From Sclerodactyla briareus (Eukaryota; Echinodermata; Holothuroidea; Dendrochirotida; Sclerodactylidae): a DNA stretch of 64,000 nucleotides. Position 1 is the stretch's first letter; every line of letters starts with the position of its first letter. The stretch lies in NCBI GenBank assembly GCA_026419785.1, contig JAODTK010000345.1, forward strand, positions 1-64,000, given 5' to 3'. The notes beneath the pieces were generated by a model. It was not told where the DNA came from and did no database searches. It saw only the letters and a program-made list of their open reading frames with translations. Of this stretch, positions 23,665 to 38,399 are shown in pieces. Made by a program: the position numbers and the translations under genes.

Positions 23665-25194
23665 AGTAAAATAACCAGAAAGCCATAAGACTTAGTGATC
23701 TGACGGTTTCTGTCAACTCATCAAGCAGGAACAACGAAAATGTACCAGCTCATTATTAGGCAACCGTAAACAACATAAACGGAACAATTTCCTCTCCTGG
23801 TACCAACCAAAATAATAGGGTTCTGTACCTGGTCAGAAAGCTAACACTAAATTTCAGGTTTTCAGACTTTGAACTCTGGGTAACTTGAGATGACCTGCCT
23901 GACCCAAAAACAATAGGGTCATGTACTAATCATGGGGGAATACACACAAACCAAGTATGAGCCTCATTCACCCGGCCCTTTACCAAAAACAATGGTTCAT
24001 GTACTCCCCATAAAGGAAGATACGACACCCAATTTCAACATATCAGACCAACCGTTCTGGGACTTATGTGTCACAAGGTTTTCCCAGACTTGACTCTGGT
24101 GACCTCAGATGACCCTGACTGACCCAAAACAATAGGTTCCTATACTCAATCATGGGGAACAAAACATTACCAAGTATGAGCTTCATCCATCAGGTGGGGG
24201 TAAGTATCATTTGTTACAAGCCAAAATGGATAAAATATCAAATTTTCACAAATTTTCTTATTTTCGATCAAAATTCACTCTGACCTGACAAAAACAATAG
24301 GGTTCCTGTACTCCCATAAGAAAGCTACACCTAATTTCAACTTGTCAACCAACAATTCTGGACTTATAGTGTTTTTTTACAAGGTTTTCAGACTTGACCT
24401 CTGGTGACCTCAGATGAACTCTGACCTGACCCAAAAACAATAGGGTTCATGTACTCACATGGGGAACACAACATACCAAGTATGAGCGTCATCCATCCAG
24501 TGGGGTCGAATTAACGTGTTAACAAGCTTAAAATTAGCCAAAATATCAAATTGTCACCAAAATGTTCACGGTCGACCCAAAATTCACCCCAGACCTGACC
24601 AGAAACAATGGGGTTCCTGTACTCCCCATAAGAAAGCATACACTGATTCACTTGATCAGACCCAACCATTCGACTATCGTGTTTACAAGGTTTCAGATTT
24701 TGACCTCTGGTGTGACCCCAAGATGACCTCTGACCTCCTGCCCCCAAAAACATAGGATTTCATTGTACGTATCATGGGGAACAAACATACCAAGTCTGAG
24801 ATGCATCCATAGGTCGGGGTGAGTTTCGAGTTATCATGTTACAAGCCGCGAATGGCCCAAAATATCGAATCTTTCGCAAATTATTTTTTTCCAACCAAAA
24901 TTCATCCCGACCTGAACAAAATCAATTATGGTTCATGTACTCCCATAATAAAGCTACACCTAAATTTTCAACTTGATCAGACAAACTGTTCTGGACTTAT
25001 TCGCTGTTTACAAGGTTTTCAGACTTTGGACCTCTGTGTGACCTCTGGGACCTCAAGATGGACTCTGGACCTGACCCAAAACAATAGGGTCATGTATCAT
25101 CATGGGGACAACTACCAAGTAGAGGCCTGACCTACAGACCTGATTTTTTCAGTTTATCGTGTTGTTTACAAGCTGTTTTTTTTTTTTTGGGCGT

Positions 25195-25256
<62 letters not shown>

Positions 25257-25300
25257 CGTGACGCATGGATTCCTCTGACTTCGTCAGGATAAAAAGCCGG
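23665..25300. repeat. Composite repeat family, copy C
   Basis: It starts with AACCAGAAAGCCATAAGACT and GGCAACCGTAAACAACATA. Tandem units of about 300 bp follow (GACCTGACC-AAAACAATAGGG every unit). It ends in a CA run and CGACGTGACGCATGGATTCC, then TCTGACTTCGTCAGGA. Start and end match copy E at 57795-60225. Confidence 0.88.
25193..25254. repeat. (CA)n microsatellite
   Basis: About 30 uninterrupted CA units stand just before the end motif of composite copy C. Copy E has a shorter CA run at the same place (60145-60179). Confidence 0.98.
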
Positions 25301-27700
25301 GCTTGTCTTTCTTATGTGCAGGTCAGTATGGCACCCAGATATAAAGCATTCAGTTTGAACTGATACAGTTATTTTTTTCATTAAGCCAAATAGTGGCTAT
25401 ACAAGCCATTTGATATTGGAAAAGGTTTTTATGACCAAAATAACATGCACAAAGCTTCGATCGAGGAAGTTAAATTATGCAATGTTGCGACCAGTGTAGG
25501 CCACGTGGTGTTGAAAATCCTATGAACTTTCGAAAATTGAATGGAATATGTAAAAATCGATGGTCTCGATGCCATGTACGACCCAGCGAGAGTTCACTCT
25601 GATCAGATGTGGAGGTTAATATCACACTACACACGAACATCTTCTGGGGATTGCTAGATGCTGCATAAGAGGAAGAGCCAACACCCCAATACCCCTGTAA
25701 TAAAATAATAATAATATACAGTCTAGTTTTTATTAGCACAAATCGGCTCATTGTGCATATGCCCCCCCCCCCGAAAAAAAAACAAGTAAAATCCAACAGC
25801 AACATTACAATGAAGAGACATGTGTTTGTCTTTAGCCTATTTTGAAGGTGTTGACGGATGGAGCCGCTTTAACAGTCTCGGGGGGCTATCAGAGAAGAGA
25901 CAGCTTACTGAATACGCTTGACTGTGAACCTGGTCTAAACGAGGGAGATATTTTTATAATATAATATATAAATAAAAACACATTTATGAAGTGCCTTTTC
26001 AAAAAGATACAATATTAACAGGCAGTCCTCACCCCAACAACACGCGGTTCGTATGGAGAGCTACAAATCAAATCCCCCCCCCCCCATATTGACCGGGTCA
26101 TAAACTTGACGTGTTTGGATGGGTTCTCCAGATTCTCACCCCTTGACACCATTACCTTTTCCCCCAGAAACAATTTGGATTCTCGCTGATCATGACACCA
26201 CACTGCATCCAAATATGACCCTTACTAATCATGTCTGTTTACGAGGGAAACCAGGAGGCCAAAAGGTTTGGTGATTCCTTAGCCAACACACCATCTGGTT
26301 GTGGTTTTTGAATTCCAGTTTTCCCTACAGTGGGTCTCTGTTCAAACTGGGATCAAATAGTGGTATTGTACCGGGCATGTTTCATACACGGAAACTACTA
26401 CTACTTTTCCCCTAAATCACCTCCTCACATGATCTATTGCAGCCATGCACTTAGGAGCCACTTCATACAAGATAACATATCCACCAAGACCTCTTCAAAC
26501 TTTGCATAACATCTAACCTTAATGATTTTGAAATAACAGTGGCAAATTATTTGTGGTGAAATTTAACAGACTGAATATGCTTTGAATACAGACAGGCGCT
26601 CATTTTTTTCAGCACGGTCTATGAGAGAAACCTGATCACATTTTACACAAATAACCAGGCTCAAAAGTACCGCTAGTCCCTGACATCCACGCACCAAGAA
26701 TCCCAGTAATCCCACCTAATCATTATTATAGGAAGCATTCTGCATATTTTTCGGCATAATAGCCCATTATGCCCCTTCAATGTAATTCAGCCTTCAAAGT
26801 TTCGTAAGTACCACTGTAGTCCATGATAATACAACACTGACCAGTTATAGAGTAACCCACCTTGAACTGTGACAGAAGCTCTTTCCACATTTTTTGCAGC
26901 TTCCACCACATAACAGCTCATTACGGACTTTCTATGAACTTTGATTTTTACTTCCTCAACAAACCACATGTACCACTAGTCCATAAAAGCACAGACGAAG
27001 TATCATAGTAATTCAACTTATTCCTAAGGTAGGGAAAGCATTTTGCAGTTTTCCACATAATGGCTTATTATGCTCCTCCAGGTACTTTGACCTTGACCTT
27101 CAAGTGGCCAAAGATGTCCCATGGGTCAATAACATTTTGTTTAATTAAACAACAGAGATTATACTGTAGAGATGGACACTTATCTAACAGGTCCAAACCC
27201 CATTTCAATACGATGTTCCTATGTGGAGTTATTGGCTTTGCACAATAACGCATGACGTCACACATGGACAACACGGAAATTCGGATATGTATTGATTGTT
27301 TTCATGTTGTTGAATAAATCGAGTTCTGTTGTCTTCACATCCATTCACCACATAATCAACACTTACCAACCCGCTACAGCACTCCTCTCCCAAAATGCTT
27401 TTCGAAGTAAATTAATGTTTTGAATTAATGTTTTGAATTTCAATAGAAAAAAGAATGTTTGTTTGCATTGTTGTGCAAGTATGACATCATTCATTATTGC
27501 ATGATGGGATGCATTTCGATCTTCAACAATACACATGCTTCACAATACACGAACTTCAAATGACTATAACTCCGTAACGGAAAGTCCTATGAACCTCCGG
27601 TTTGGACTGACGCATTCAGTTTTTAACCAGCTATTAAATTAGCCCTTGTATAGGTCAACTTCTCTCAGAGAACCAACATTTGAGGAGCCCCAAAAAAGGC
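25301..27700. other. Intron DNA with diverged dispersed repeats
   Basis: From about 26420 to 27300 it carries a dispersed repeat with phrases such as AATAGCCCATTATGCCCCTT and TTTGACCTTGACCTTCAAG, also seen at 38640-38940 and near 48190. At 27470-27600 a second family (TTGCATGATGGGATG, then AACTTCAAATGACTATAACT) recurs at 56240-56430 and 61080-61150. A splice-like minus-strand stretch at 25560-25695 is discussed among the rejected items. Confidence 0.55.
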
Positions 27701-27857
27701 CTCCTCCGGGCAAATGACCAGGCCTGAGACTGGCCCACCCTTCCCCCCCCCTGGGACTGGCCCGCCCGTCCCCCCCCCTCCTCCGGGCAAATACCCAGGC
27801 CTGAGACTGGCCCACCCTTCCCCCCCCCTGGGACTGGCCCGCCCGTCCCCCCCCGCC
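27701..27857. repeat. 77-bp GC-rich tandem duplication, two copies
   Basis: The unit from CTCCTCCGGGCAAAT through GGACTGGCCCGCCCGTCC and its C run is repeated almost perfectly at 27778. Open frames through it are compositional. Confidence 0.92.
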
Positions 27858-28059
27858 CTCCCCGTGCCCCTAAGCTGCGCCAACATGATCTACGGAACGA
27901 ACGGCAGTCTGCGATACTCACCCGGCAGCTCTAACGTCAGCATGCCTTTGATGTTCATCTGACAGACCGTATCAACCGCCGCAGTCCTGGAAAAATGAAC
28001 CTGTTTAGTAAGTAAGTAGACTGGGATAAATGGAGCATCAAGAGAAGTTTCACTAATGA

Positions 28060-28240
28060 GAGTACCGATGTCTCATCGGAAGAACAATGGCAGAGTGTTA
28101 GTAGTGAAGCTTTAAAGTAACGTTCCTGGTTCGAATTCCAGCATGCACCAGACATTTTTTCCCGAGGTGGCTATACTTGCAGTTGCAATGGATGGAGGTT
28201 TTTGGGTCCTTCACTTATGTTCCGCTGTAATGCAGTGGAT
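28060..28240 (+). repeat. tRNA-derived SINE
   Basis: The B box CTGGTTCGAATTCCAGCATG (28112-28131 region) is followed by TTTTTTCCCGAGGTGGCT, the same body as the minus-strand copy at 6640-6780. The A box is less clear. Confidence 0.65.
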
Positions 28241-31200
28241 TTGTTCATGGCTCTCTGGGTTTGGTCGGGATATTTTAATAATTCTCCTCATCAGTCAGCT
28301 GTAAGCATTCAGGTTGGACATGAGTCCTGCGTTCCTCCAGGTTCCTTGTTTCACTGATTGTCGATCGGAGGGGAGGTAAAATGGTTCTCATCCATGATCA
28401 TTACAACCAGGGTTTCTTGATGAGACTTGAATCCCATCGAGAGCAAAACAGGATTTTTCCACAGCGCTGCTGGACAAGTCATGGTTGTCCCACATTACCC
28501 ACATGCATGAGTGGGGTCCCTGCGAGGTGATTTGTAAAAAGTAGCAAAAGCCCTAGGTGAAACAACGGTATACTTAGGGAGTGAATAGCACGCTGTGTTC
28601 ACTACGTTGAAATCCTGCCGTCATCCGCCTTGACAGCTCCACACTGTGCCACAGAGACCAAGTTGCAGTCCTCTGAATCGCTCTGTCGCCAGTTGTCGCT
28701 CCACGGACTCACATAGCACTGGGCCTCGGCCTATTATGTGTGCCAGGCAGTGCCTCCAAGCTCCCAGAATAAATCTGGTTTATTGTCGGATTCTTCAGTT
28801 GGCTCACATTTAACTTTCTCTGGAGGCCAACGTAGCTTTCCTTGACAAGGATCCAAACCAGACTGCCTGCCTCAAGTTGAGTCAGAGAGACTGGTGCGGA
28901 GAGGGGGACGACACCTCAGGACCACCAGCACGGAGCCCACCAGGAGATCACAACTGTCGTAAATTTCTCTTTCTCTGGCTTTGCCCCGAGCCCTTCATTC
29001 GGCATGCTGCCCTGCGATGGGTAGCAGCCTCAGTTGAATTCCCACAAGGAACACAACAATGCAAAACTCAACAATGAACTCTGGTGATGAAGGTTAAAGA
29101 AGGAGAGGGTGTCAACCCACCCCCCCCTGGCTTCAGACTCGAAAGAGATGCCAACCCCTTAGACGAGGACTCTGTTTAATACCATGAAATGGACCATGTA
29201 GCCTTACCATTGCAGAGACATCCTGCATAACGGGTAAGAGGGCCATGCTCCATGCTTGAATCCATTGATGCTGTCCTGGCGGTCATCATCAAAGTATCTC
29301 ATTTAGTCCACTTTATACCCCATATTGAACCATCAAACCCCTCCAATGTGCTATTGAACACCAAGCAGCAACACAAATCCAGGTTGGCCCCACTATTGCC
29401 ATTCTCATTTCGAGGCCCCTTATAATTTGGGCACTCCTGATATCACTGCCCTGCCCTTTCTGCCCTTTCCATGGAGAGCCAGTAGCAGGCAAGGTCATGT
29501 AACTATTTGAAGAGGGAAATGTCCCTGTCCGAGCTACACCGAAGAAACAAGCAACATTCGTATGCGTAACATCCTATCAGCAACGTACAGTTTCTGTAAC
29601 TCTAACTGGAACTTGTGTGCAAGCTGCGAGACAAATTTCTACAAATGTGAAAAGTGCCAGTTTGTGTGCATGTAATATCAATTAAAGAGTGCTTCCAGCA
29701 TGGGTGCTACTGCTAGGGGGTGCCTTCAAATCCACATTCGCGGCACGCGAAGGTAAAGGATTACCTCCCAAACCTATGAATATTTGGATGATGTCACTGC
29801 ACTACTACCGAAAATTGCCGAGAGTTAATGAGCCCTCCGATTGAAGGCCCTTTGTTAGTTTCCTCATCGACCTGTCCGGACTGAATAGAACACCCAGAGC
29901 TGGGCTTTTATACACGCAACAAAAGACCGCACGCCTGAATAGAAGAGCTTAGTAGCCTCACAAAAGACTTCTGGTCACAGTTACGATCACGGACAATGAG
30001 CAGATATACTTGGGGCAGCAGGGACGAATTCCAATTTTGATATTTTTAAATTCACTCAATTTTAATAAGTTCTGTTCCAATCCACTTTCTGCCAAATATA
30101 GTTGACAATTACATGTATTTATTTTACAACATTTCATTGTAATCGAATGCAGATGTTTATAAAATTGTTTCAGTCCAATGAATTATTTGTGTCTAACTTT
30201 TATGGCAAAATGAATAAAGTCGCAGCGAATATTCTATATGCCCTCAATTTATTCATTTTTTCATCTTCTTACACATTATTAAGGCTGGTATTTATTTCAT
30301 TCATAATATGCATAATTCTTTGATACTCGTAATACAGTTATTGAATAAATGCAGTCATCTACTTCCGCACATTTAGATATTATTCGGAAATAACGATTTC
30401 TCCCTAACAAGTTTGGCAACCCCTCCCCGACGCTATCCACCAGCCAGCACTGATTGTTCTCTTCCACATTTAGCAATTACCCCCCTCCAAACCCTCCCAG
30501 ATGCTAGTCACCACCGCCTTGAATTCTCTTCCATAATTAGCAATTAACCTCCCCCCCAAGCCTCCAGCCGTCCATCTCCATTTCCGCCTAGGCCAGTCAC
30601 TGAATACTTCCAATGCGATGTCACTTTACCCGTTGTAAACGATTTTGTAGCACTCTGATCACCGCCAAATGTGATGCGGCTGGCCCTGGACGAATGCCAA
30701 CATTTCGCCCTAATAATATAAATGACAATGTCTCGGAGTACAAATCACTGTCCCACGAAACAATACTCCTGCTAATGTAAATGTGGAGCTTCCGACGTCC
30801 TCATCCACAACAAAAGTTGGTCAGCATGTCATAGGAAATTTCCAAGTAGCTCAATACTACATTACTAACCATTCATTGCCATAGGTACTCCATTAATACG
30901 CCCATACAGTTATGTAAGTACTACATTAATACGCCGTGCAATTATTTAAGAAGTCGGGTGTACTACAATACAACCAATAATACACACAGTGGCCTATATG
31001 TCTTCCCATCTCACACATACTTGGAAAAGATGCGTGCTGTGTTCACGGATAACAGGGTTTTTGAATATTAAACAATTACGGTACCCTGGATGGCGCTGCC
31101 AGGTCAGCCCCGCTATTAAAAAATATATATTATAGTGGTTGAATGCAGGAAGATCATTGCAGTGTAGTATTAGTGATAGCCTGCCAAGGGCCGGATCGTA

Positions 31201-31350
31201 CCCAGGCCCTTTGCATCGGAATCAGAATGCTAAAGACATAGAATTAATCACACCGTTAAATATGGAATTAAAACCTTCCCCTTCATTCGCCTCATACAAA
31301 TAGATGATTTAAGAAGCGGGAAAACTTTCCCATTAAGGTGTTTAACCAAT

Positions 31351-31372
31351 GGTGTGGTCTGATGACCACACC
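31351..31372. repeat. Perfect inverted repeat
   Basis: GGTGTGGTC and GACCACACC are separated by TGAT, giving a 9-bp perfect stem with a 4-base loop. Confidence 0.9.
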
Positions 31373-33657
31373 AATTTATGTTTAATTTTTATTCCAAGAG
31401 GCCGGGGGACAAGCGAATCGGAACATGGGGGGTAGTTAAAAACTGGCTTGTCTAATACTTGGTCCAATGAGCAGGATGGCAAAAAAATCTTATATGAATT
31501 TGTAAAAAGAAGTGTGAAGATTAACACATGGGCAATATTATAATTTTCTTTCTCGTTGAAAAATTTAAATCAAAGTGCGGAAGACGGAGGGGGGGGGGGT
31601 GGGGGGGGGGGGGGGGGGTGGTATGTTGGATCTACTATATTATTGCAGAATAGGAAAATGAATTGGTTACATTCTAATTACATTCGAAAGGCCGTGGCTG
31701 AGGCCACTTCTCCAACAACTCCGCTAGTTGTAGGAGGGACAGGTGGCACTTCTTGTCTCTTTCGCAGATCGATAATGATAGTTAAATTGTCCGAGTTGGT
31801 GTTAATTTTCAAATTTCATTTGGTCAACAAAAGTTTAGGGGAGGTCCCCCCCACTTCAACAATTTTTTTTGGGACGCATCCCCCCCCCGCCCCCCCCCCC
31901 CCCCCCGCTTGCGCCGCCTATGCTGATACGTGAACTTTAGTTGACCCCTGTGAGGTAGAGTCCAGAAAATTGATTCAAGATCTGTTCCAAAACTAATTCG
32001 CTGAACTTCGAGCCAAATATTAGTAAAATTGAAATAATTCTCATACCTTTATTTCCCAATTTGCCAGCCATCAATTTTTTCACAACGTAAAATGGATCTG
32101 TCCTTACGCGAGCCTGCCGCTGTGCTGCCTTAATTTCTGTACACTTTATCTCACATTTTTTGAAAAATTCAACTTTTCAGTGTTTTATCGGTTTGCTAGG
32201 TGCCCTGAAGAGCTTCATAGACAATTAATACAGAAAACTTCAAGAGATCTTTTCTCCAATACTATCCGTCAATCATCAAAATATGCCAGTGAATTTGGGG
32301 TCATATTGGAATATCTCCCATTCCGTCCTCAAATACACTAATACACGTGCGCAGCCAGCTGCCGAAACCGGTCCGTGTCTCAACTTGTATATTTAGGGTC
32401 AGTCAGCCTTGGGTTGCCTAAAGCATCAACACCCAGTAGTCAGGTAGTTTTTTTCCAGCTTTGCATGTTCCAGAATCTGCTGCGTGGAACGTACTTACCG
32501 TTGTTTTCTCCTCTTTCCCACAGACAAACTATGTTATGCAACCCCCCCCCCCAATTTAAAAAAAAAGAATGTGCACTGAACTTTGAGAGCCATGTGTCTG
32601 TCTACATCTGCAAATAGTGCTTTAGGAATGAAACCCTTCAGAACACTACGAAACATATTTACATTCCACATGTTTTTATTTTTTTTTTTCCAGAAAGATC
32701 GGTATACGTTTAGCTATAACCACATTATACGTTGAAGGAAATTTGAAACCGTTTAGCATGTCACACGTGTTATATTTTATCTTTTTAGTTTCCTATTAGC
32801 AAATATACCCGTAGCGTATACGCTAGGTGAAATTCAACAGCACGATTGCCTACAGTTATCGGGGACGGGGCCGGAGAGTGAAACTCCGAATAGTGTCTAA
32901 CTGGGCGGGGTGCCGAATGCTTCACCTTGCCTGAGCAGTTAAATAGCAAATATTCATTTGACCAAAAATGGCGATGACATGAAATGGGCAATGAAATCCG
33001 TAATATAGCGGCAATATAATTAATATAAATAGATTCACCCCTATGATCAGCTTATGCAGCGCTGCAAACAACATAATACATAAGAGCAATTAACAACCCT
33101 AGAAAGCCCTAGATACAATCTCACACATGCGAGAAACAAGCTCGTGCCCTCTATTTCAATACATTCATGTTGTTATTTGACAGTTATTTATTTAAACACT
33201 AAGGGGTTGGCTTAACGGAACGCTAAAACCCCACCCCTCTGGAGTCTTATAATAAATAATAATAACTTATGCTTACAAACGGGGGGGGCTATAAATGCAA
33301 AGGTTTATAAACGCTGCACAAAAACAAAAACAAAAAACCAAGCACAGTACAAACGAGTGGAACAACTTGTTTATGATAAAATGGCATATTTCTGAGAAAC
33401 TTATAAACAAAAACTTGGACAGTCAACCACACCTCCCAATCATGACAAAAACATCCTCTCGCGCCACGCCAACCCCCTCACACCGTCACATAAGTGTCTA
33501 CAGCCCCATACTCTGAAGATGATCGAAAAACTATTTCCTTCCTGCCTCGGTCGATATGCATGTATTAAACATGTGGGGATTCCCTCACTTAAAACGAGAG
33601 ATTCTGATTGGAATAATTCTTTCTTTTCAAATTTTTTCATTATGCTGAGTAAATGAC

Positions 33658-33752
33658 CTATGCATCGCAGTGGTGCGAAGCCTAGACCTTTTCTGGGCTT
33701 CGGAACAAAGCCCACTGTTGTAAAGCTCGAAGCCTGTAATAGATGCAATGTT
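33658..33752. repeat. Foldback about 95 bp
   Basis: Nested complementary segments GCATC/GATGC, CAGTGG/CCACTG and GCGAAGCC/GGGCTTCG can pair around TAGACCTTTTCT. It may be a MITE remnant or a transcribed hairpin. Confidence 0.5.
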
Positions 33753-36700
33753 TGCATCCTAAGTTTAGAACTGGGAAATCGCCGACATTTCGCCACGTTT
33801 CACTATACGTCTATGCGTAATAATGTATACAGTTCGCACACACACAATGATGCCATGTAGTGGTCACGGAAGCGGCAGCTGGCTACATGTGACGGCAACA
33901 ATTGTACACACTGCATAAGTGCATCGGTAAATCTACATGATATAGTGGGCAGTGTGATTGAAAACATTCCTGTTGGTCAGCGCGAATAGGCCATAAGTTC
34001 GGTTATCGCGCCTAGACACCGTGGTGATGATATGACTAATGTTTTAACATTTGGGGTCATGTTGCGGGGATACGCTAATACATTGGTCTCCTCTACTATT
34101 TACGGCGTGTAGGGGAGTGATATTTTCGTGGCACGGGAGAGACGGGCGGTACTAATTTCGTGCGCCCCAGCAATATCAGTCTATTCTTAGGATATCTGAT
34201 ACACTGAGTGTCGCTTGTGGTCAGTGTTCGGTATTAAGGCTCGAACAGCGGGTAAGTATTTAATGTGGTTTAGGCTGTTCCGATGTCACTCATATAATTT
34301 TCGAGATTCTCTATGGAGAAGGGGGGTCTCGACTCTACCGAACTCTTGGCTAACGTCAATACTCATCGTTCATTTTTATTTTTTTATTCTTTGGTATTCG
34401 TCCATCGATGTGCTATGTATAATAAGGGTGTTTGTTCTTGTTCTTCTATGGGATGGGGTCAATAATTTACTAGGAAGCAACTGCATCAAGCGCATGTTGT
34501 CCCTTCTTATGCGCGTACATTGAAAAAAAACAAAAAATCAAGATTCTCTTCACGGAGCGGGGGGGGGGGGAGGGGGAGGTGTAAGGGAGATGGATGAACC
34601 TCACTGTCATCCCTTCCTCCGTTTGTACTATATCTTAAAGGTGTTACTTATGGGGGGGGGGGTAAAACAACTTCCACTACAAACGTAAGGTTTTCATATT
34701 CTTCTCTATTAATCTTTTTCAATCATTTACATCCTGGCATTTACAAATTATTAGAGTGCATCAAGAGTTGAGGCGATGGATATGAGAACAATGACGATTT
34801 ACTTTGGCCATATCCATGTTCATCATTCTCACGTGTAAATGAATTAAGCAATTATTTTCATACAGTACAGAATGCCTGCGATTGTTTCGCTACATTGAAT
34901 AAACACGACTCCAACTGCTGCCATTCATTGCATTTTTTCAACTCTGTGGACGTAACAATTCATTACATGACTTTATATATCTCTTCCATATTATTGAAAA
35001 TGGCAAATGTGTGGGAAGTGTATTAAAAGCGTGAAACTATTCTAATGATTACAACGTACATTTTTGTGCCATTTTTCAATGCTAATTTTACAGTCACTTT
35101 GCCCAACCACTCGTCACCGCTCTAGCTACGACAAAATCTCATACAGCCTGGCCCTTTTGTCGCTCACACCGGAGCACGTCTATTATTCCCGGCTAAGAGG
35201 ATTATGTTACCACACGGAGGTTCTGTAAATATGTCCGGCGCAAATTTTCCGAGGCTGGCTTGCAGTGTCATTCTCTGGCTATGAGGGTCACGGTCTGGTA
35301 GAATGCACAAGTAGCCTTTACTCGTCGGTCGGGGTCCGCGAATGTGGTATTTGAAGGCACCCACTTAGCGTGTTTAATAAACAAAATACCGCGCCTCACC
35401 GAAACAGAAAACACCACCGGTATAAACTAGGCTGAAGACGGAAATATCGGCAGGCACACTATAAACGCGTAACTTTACAGTCACTAAAAGTTGCTGTACT
35501 ACATCACGAACATCAAGAAAACCGGCCTGAATTCTAATTGTAGCCCATGCATGTAATCCACACTATGACTCGTATACGCGTAGTAGTTTTCATCATCACT
35601 GTTTCATAGAAATGGAATCGCTGTGCTCGTACATGCGCGCTGCGTGCACACTCACTCACTCTTTCATTATATTTCAAGCGCCTCTCAGTTGAGTTCCTAA
35701 AGCGCTAATACAGAGTCGCAAGTTGTGTGCTAGGTCACTTATTGTCAGACTTAACCCTCATTAATTATTTTATACGTGGTCCTCTGACCAATTAGAGCGA
35801 GTAAAGCTTCACATGGGAGTTAATACACGTAGCCCCGTGCGCAGCCTATGAGCTCTGTAATGTACATAATCTCATTAACGTGGGCCATGGCATTCGGACA
35901 GACAGTGTGAGAAGAACTAGTTTAAAACTTTTACAATCTGCATTTTCCTGAGTAATTGGCAGATGGTACAAGTGCATAATAATATGGTTGGACGGCTATG
36001 AATACTCTTGAAAAATGTGCATCTTTATCAGATTGTTCTGTTGTCTATGCGGTTTTCTACTCATAAGTTGAAAATATTGCCGCAAGAATTGCAAAGATCG
36101 TTGGCACTCATTGCCGTACTATAGCACGCAATACAAGGCCTGAAGTGCAGCGTTCATCGCTCAGTGTTTGGCGCTAGGATTTAATTTTGGGGGGGAAATC
36201 CCCCCTTCAAGAAAAATTTGGGGGGCTCTGACAAAAGTGGGGGATTTCTAGAAATATTGTGTTGTTGGCTGTCAGCTACCCATAATGCCGGTGGCCATCG
36301 GCATATGCGATGGCATATTTTCTCAGCAATATAGCCACACAAGTCCCTGTTTCGATGAACAACTGTATGCATTTTTGTTTTCCTCGAATTTATTAAACAA
36401 CACACTACAGCAGAAATGCATTGTATGCTTGATAAAAAAAAGTCATTGGGCCTATGACCGTCAATCCTACCCTACCCACTCCCTTTGGGAAAAAAAACGC
36501 CACTCTATGGCACCCCCAACCCCATCCCACTCTATAGCACCTCTGTGACAGCAATCATTTGCACGGTCCCAAACAGAATTCAGCCTATGGTCAGCGCGGG
36601 ATCATCCTTCGCCCTCACTCCAAAGTAGTTCAATGTGCCCGGCATAGTAGCCTGTATCTCACACTCTCTCGAGCAAAAGCCCAAGCTCCCTTCCCAAAGC

Positions 36701-38399
36701 CAGCCAAACCTGTCCCCCCCTGAATACTGTTATCTTCTTTCCAGACCAGAGTCTAGCATGAAATCACATCATATGTAAAATTGGTTTGAATACTTTTAAA
36801 TTTAGCTGGACCTTGTGCAAAATCGTAACAGATCCACCACCGGCCAACCCACACTTTGCCTAGCTTTTGACTCCTCCTGCAGGTGTACCTCAACACAATA
36901 TAGGTGATAGTATAATCTAGATTCACATGATTGTATTGAAGGCTGATATCGTGAATGACAAACATAAAAATAGCAAAATAAGATTATTTGAAGTATTTCT
37001 ATTTGACCTCGATCATTATGTCTGCGATTACGCAGAACTTTGCCAGGACGTAACGTTAGCTTAATCTAACACAACAGTAATATTATTGGGTCTAATCTAT
37101 GGCAATATGCCCTGTACATTATCTTGCCCATAGAAATCATACCTTAGAACTAGAAGCAGCTAATTTGAATTGTTTACGCACGCAAATCGGTTGCTTGGGG
37201 TACCCGAGTATTGCGCATAGCTGTTTGTGTTCGTGCTCCCGAGAAACTGAGTCGTCATCATGTATACCAAGGCCTCTTCTTCTTCTGCGTTAGGGCATAT
37301 GAACTTCTGTGGTCTTGCTCGTGCATTCCCAAATTAATGAATGAATATATATTTTTTTGGGTGTGCCTAATATTACTGGGCTCATGTGTGGGTTGTGTTG
37401 TTTGGTGTATTCCGCCAATCCTCCATCACAAAAAAGAGTGCTGGAATTTCCCGCATAGATCAATTTCTCTGCGGAATCAAGATAGGAGTGGCCGCGAACC
37501 CGCAATCGCCACCTTAGCGCGAACACTGTCGTTACTACGTGACTACGTGTAGCAAATATTTTTGATATCTGATACTGCTCGAATTACATCGGGGCAGGTA
37601 GTTTTAATTTTGACTTAGTGCGGCAAGGCAGGGGATTTTGTCGAAGCCTGGATTATGGTTAGAAAGGAAAACTTTTTCACTCTTGAAATATGTCATTTGC
37701 CATATGTAGTATCGGATGTTATTATACTTTCCAAATCATTGCAAATCTTACAGGAACAACGGAACGTTATCATAGGCCTATTGTGCGTGCATGGGTGTGT
37801 AAAAATATTCAGTGATCTTCTCCATAATAATTCGCCGGTCTGGTGGACGTCATTAAATTTAGGATTATTATTTTATATAGCGCGAATGGTTGCATCGCAG
37901 TTCAGCAGATCAGTCGGTTTTTTTCGTTTTTGTTATGACAAATCATGATCACTGGTGGCCAAGGACCACCGAATTTGTGGTTGCCACCGTTTTCACCCGT
38001 TTCTGAAAACGGAGGGTTTCGGTGCCTATGAGAATAACCGGGTGTTGACGGTGCACCGGTACATCGCAACAGCCTGAGGGTGCGGGATCAGTCTCCCCGG
38101 CTACAGGTAGGGCTTGTGATGCAAAGTCGGTTGTAAATGTCTCACACGTAGACATAGGAAAGTTACGGGAGCACGACTTAGTGTTTACCTCCATAGAACA
38201 ATAGCAGGTCAACAGTATAGGAGCGGATATCTTTGATTGCCGGGGTGGGGTAACACAATGCTGCAGTGACTTGACCCAGGTCTCAACCTCCTCAATCACA
38301 GTTTTGGCACCACAGTTGTAACTGTTACCAGAGGGGGGATTCCCACACTGTGAAGTGGTTTTGGTGCTGTTTCTGCAATCCTCGCACGATCTCTATGGC

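Larger units (their letters stand above)
28241..37948. other. Long low-repeat stretch inside the integrin e6-e7 interval, no gene recognised
   Basis: This 9.7 kb is the least repetitive part of the window. It has several G or C runs (31589-31618, 31878-31906, 34559-34570) and a perfect 9-bp inverted repeat at 31351-31372. A foldback lies at 33658-33752. A donor-like CAGCGGGTAAGTA occurs at 34248-34260 plus. The missing thigh/calf-1 integrin exons should lie here or in 23-27 kb, but I could not identify them by eye. Confidence 0.4.

Noticed and set aside
25470..25805. Minus-strand stretch after a TTACAG acceptor (FVCSVILTSTSDQSELSLG), position suitable for calf-1
   Set aside because: The cysteine and LG pattern is only loosely integrin-like, the donor is weak, and e7 already supplies the LGNPM block.
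27655..27962. Overlapping Pro/Gly-rich open frames on both strands
   Set aside because: They come from the GC-rich 77-bp duplication, with no start or splice context.
33440..33796. 118-codon minus-strand frame
   Set aside because: It overlaps a foldback region and shows no family motif; likely chance.
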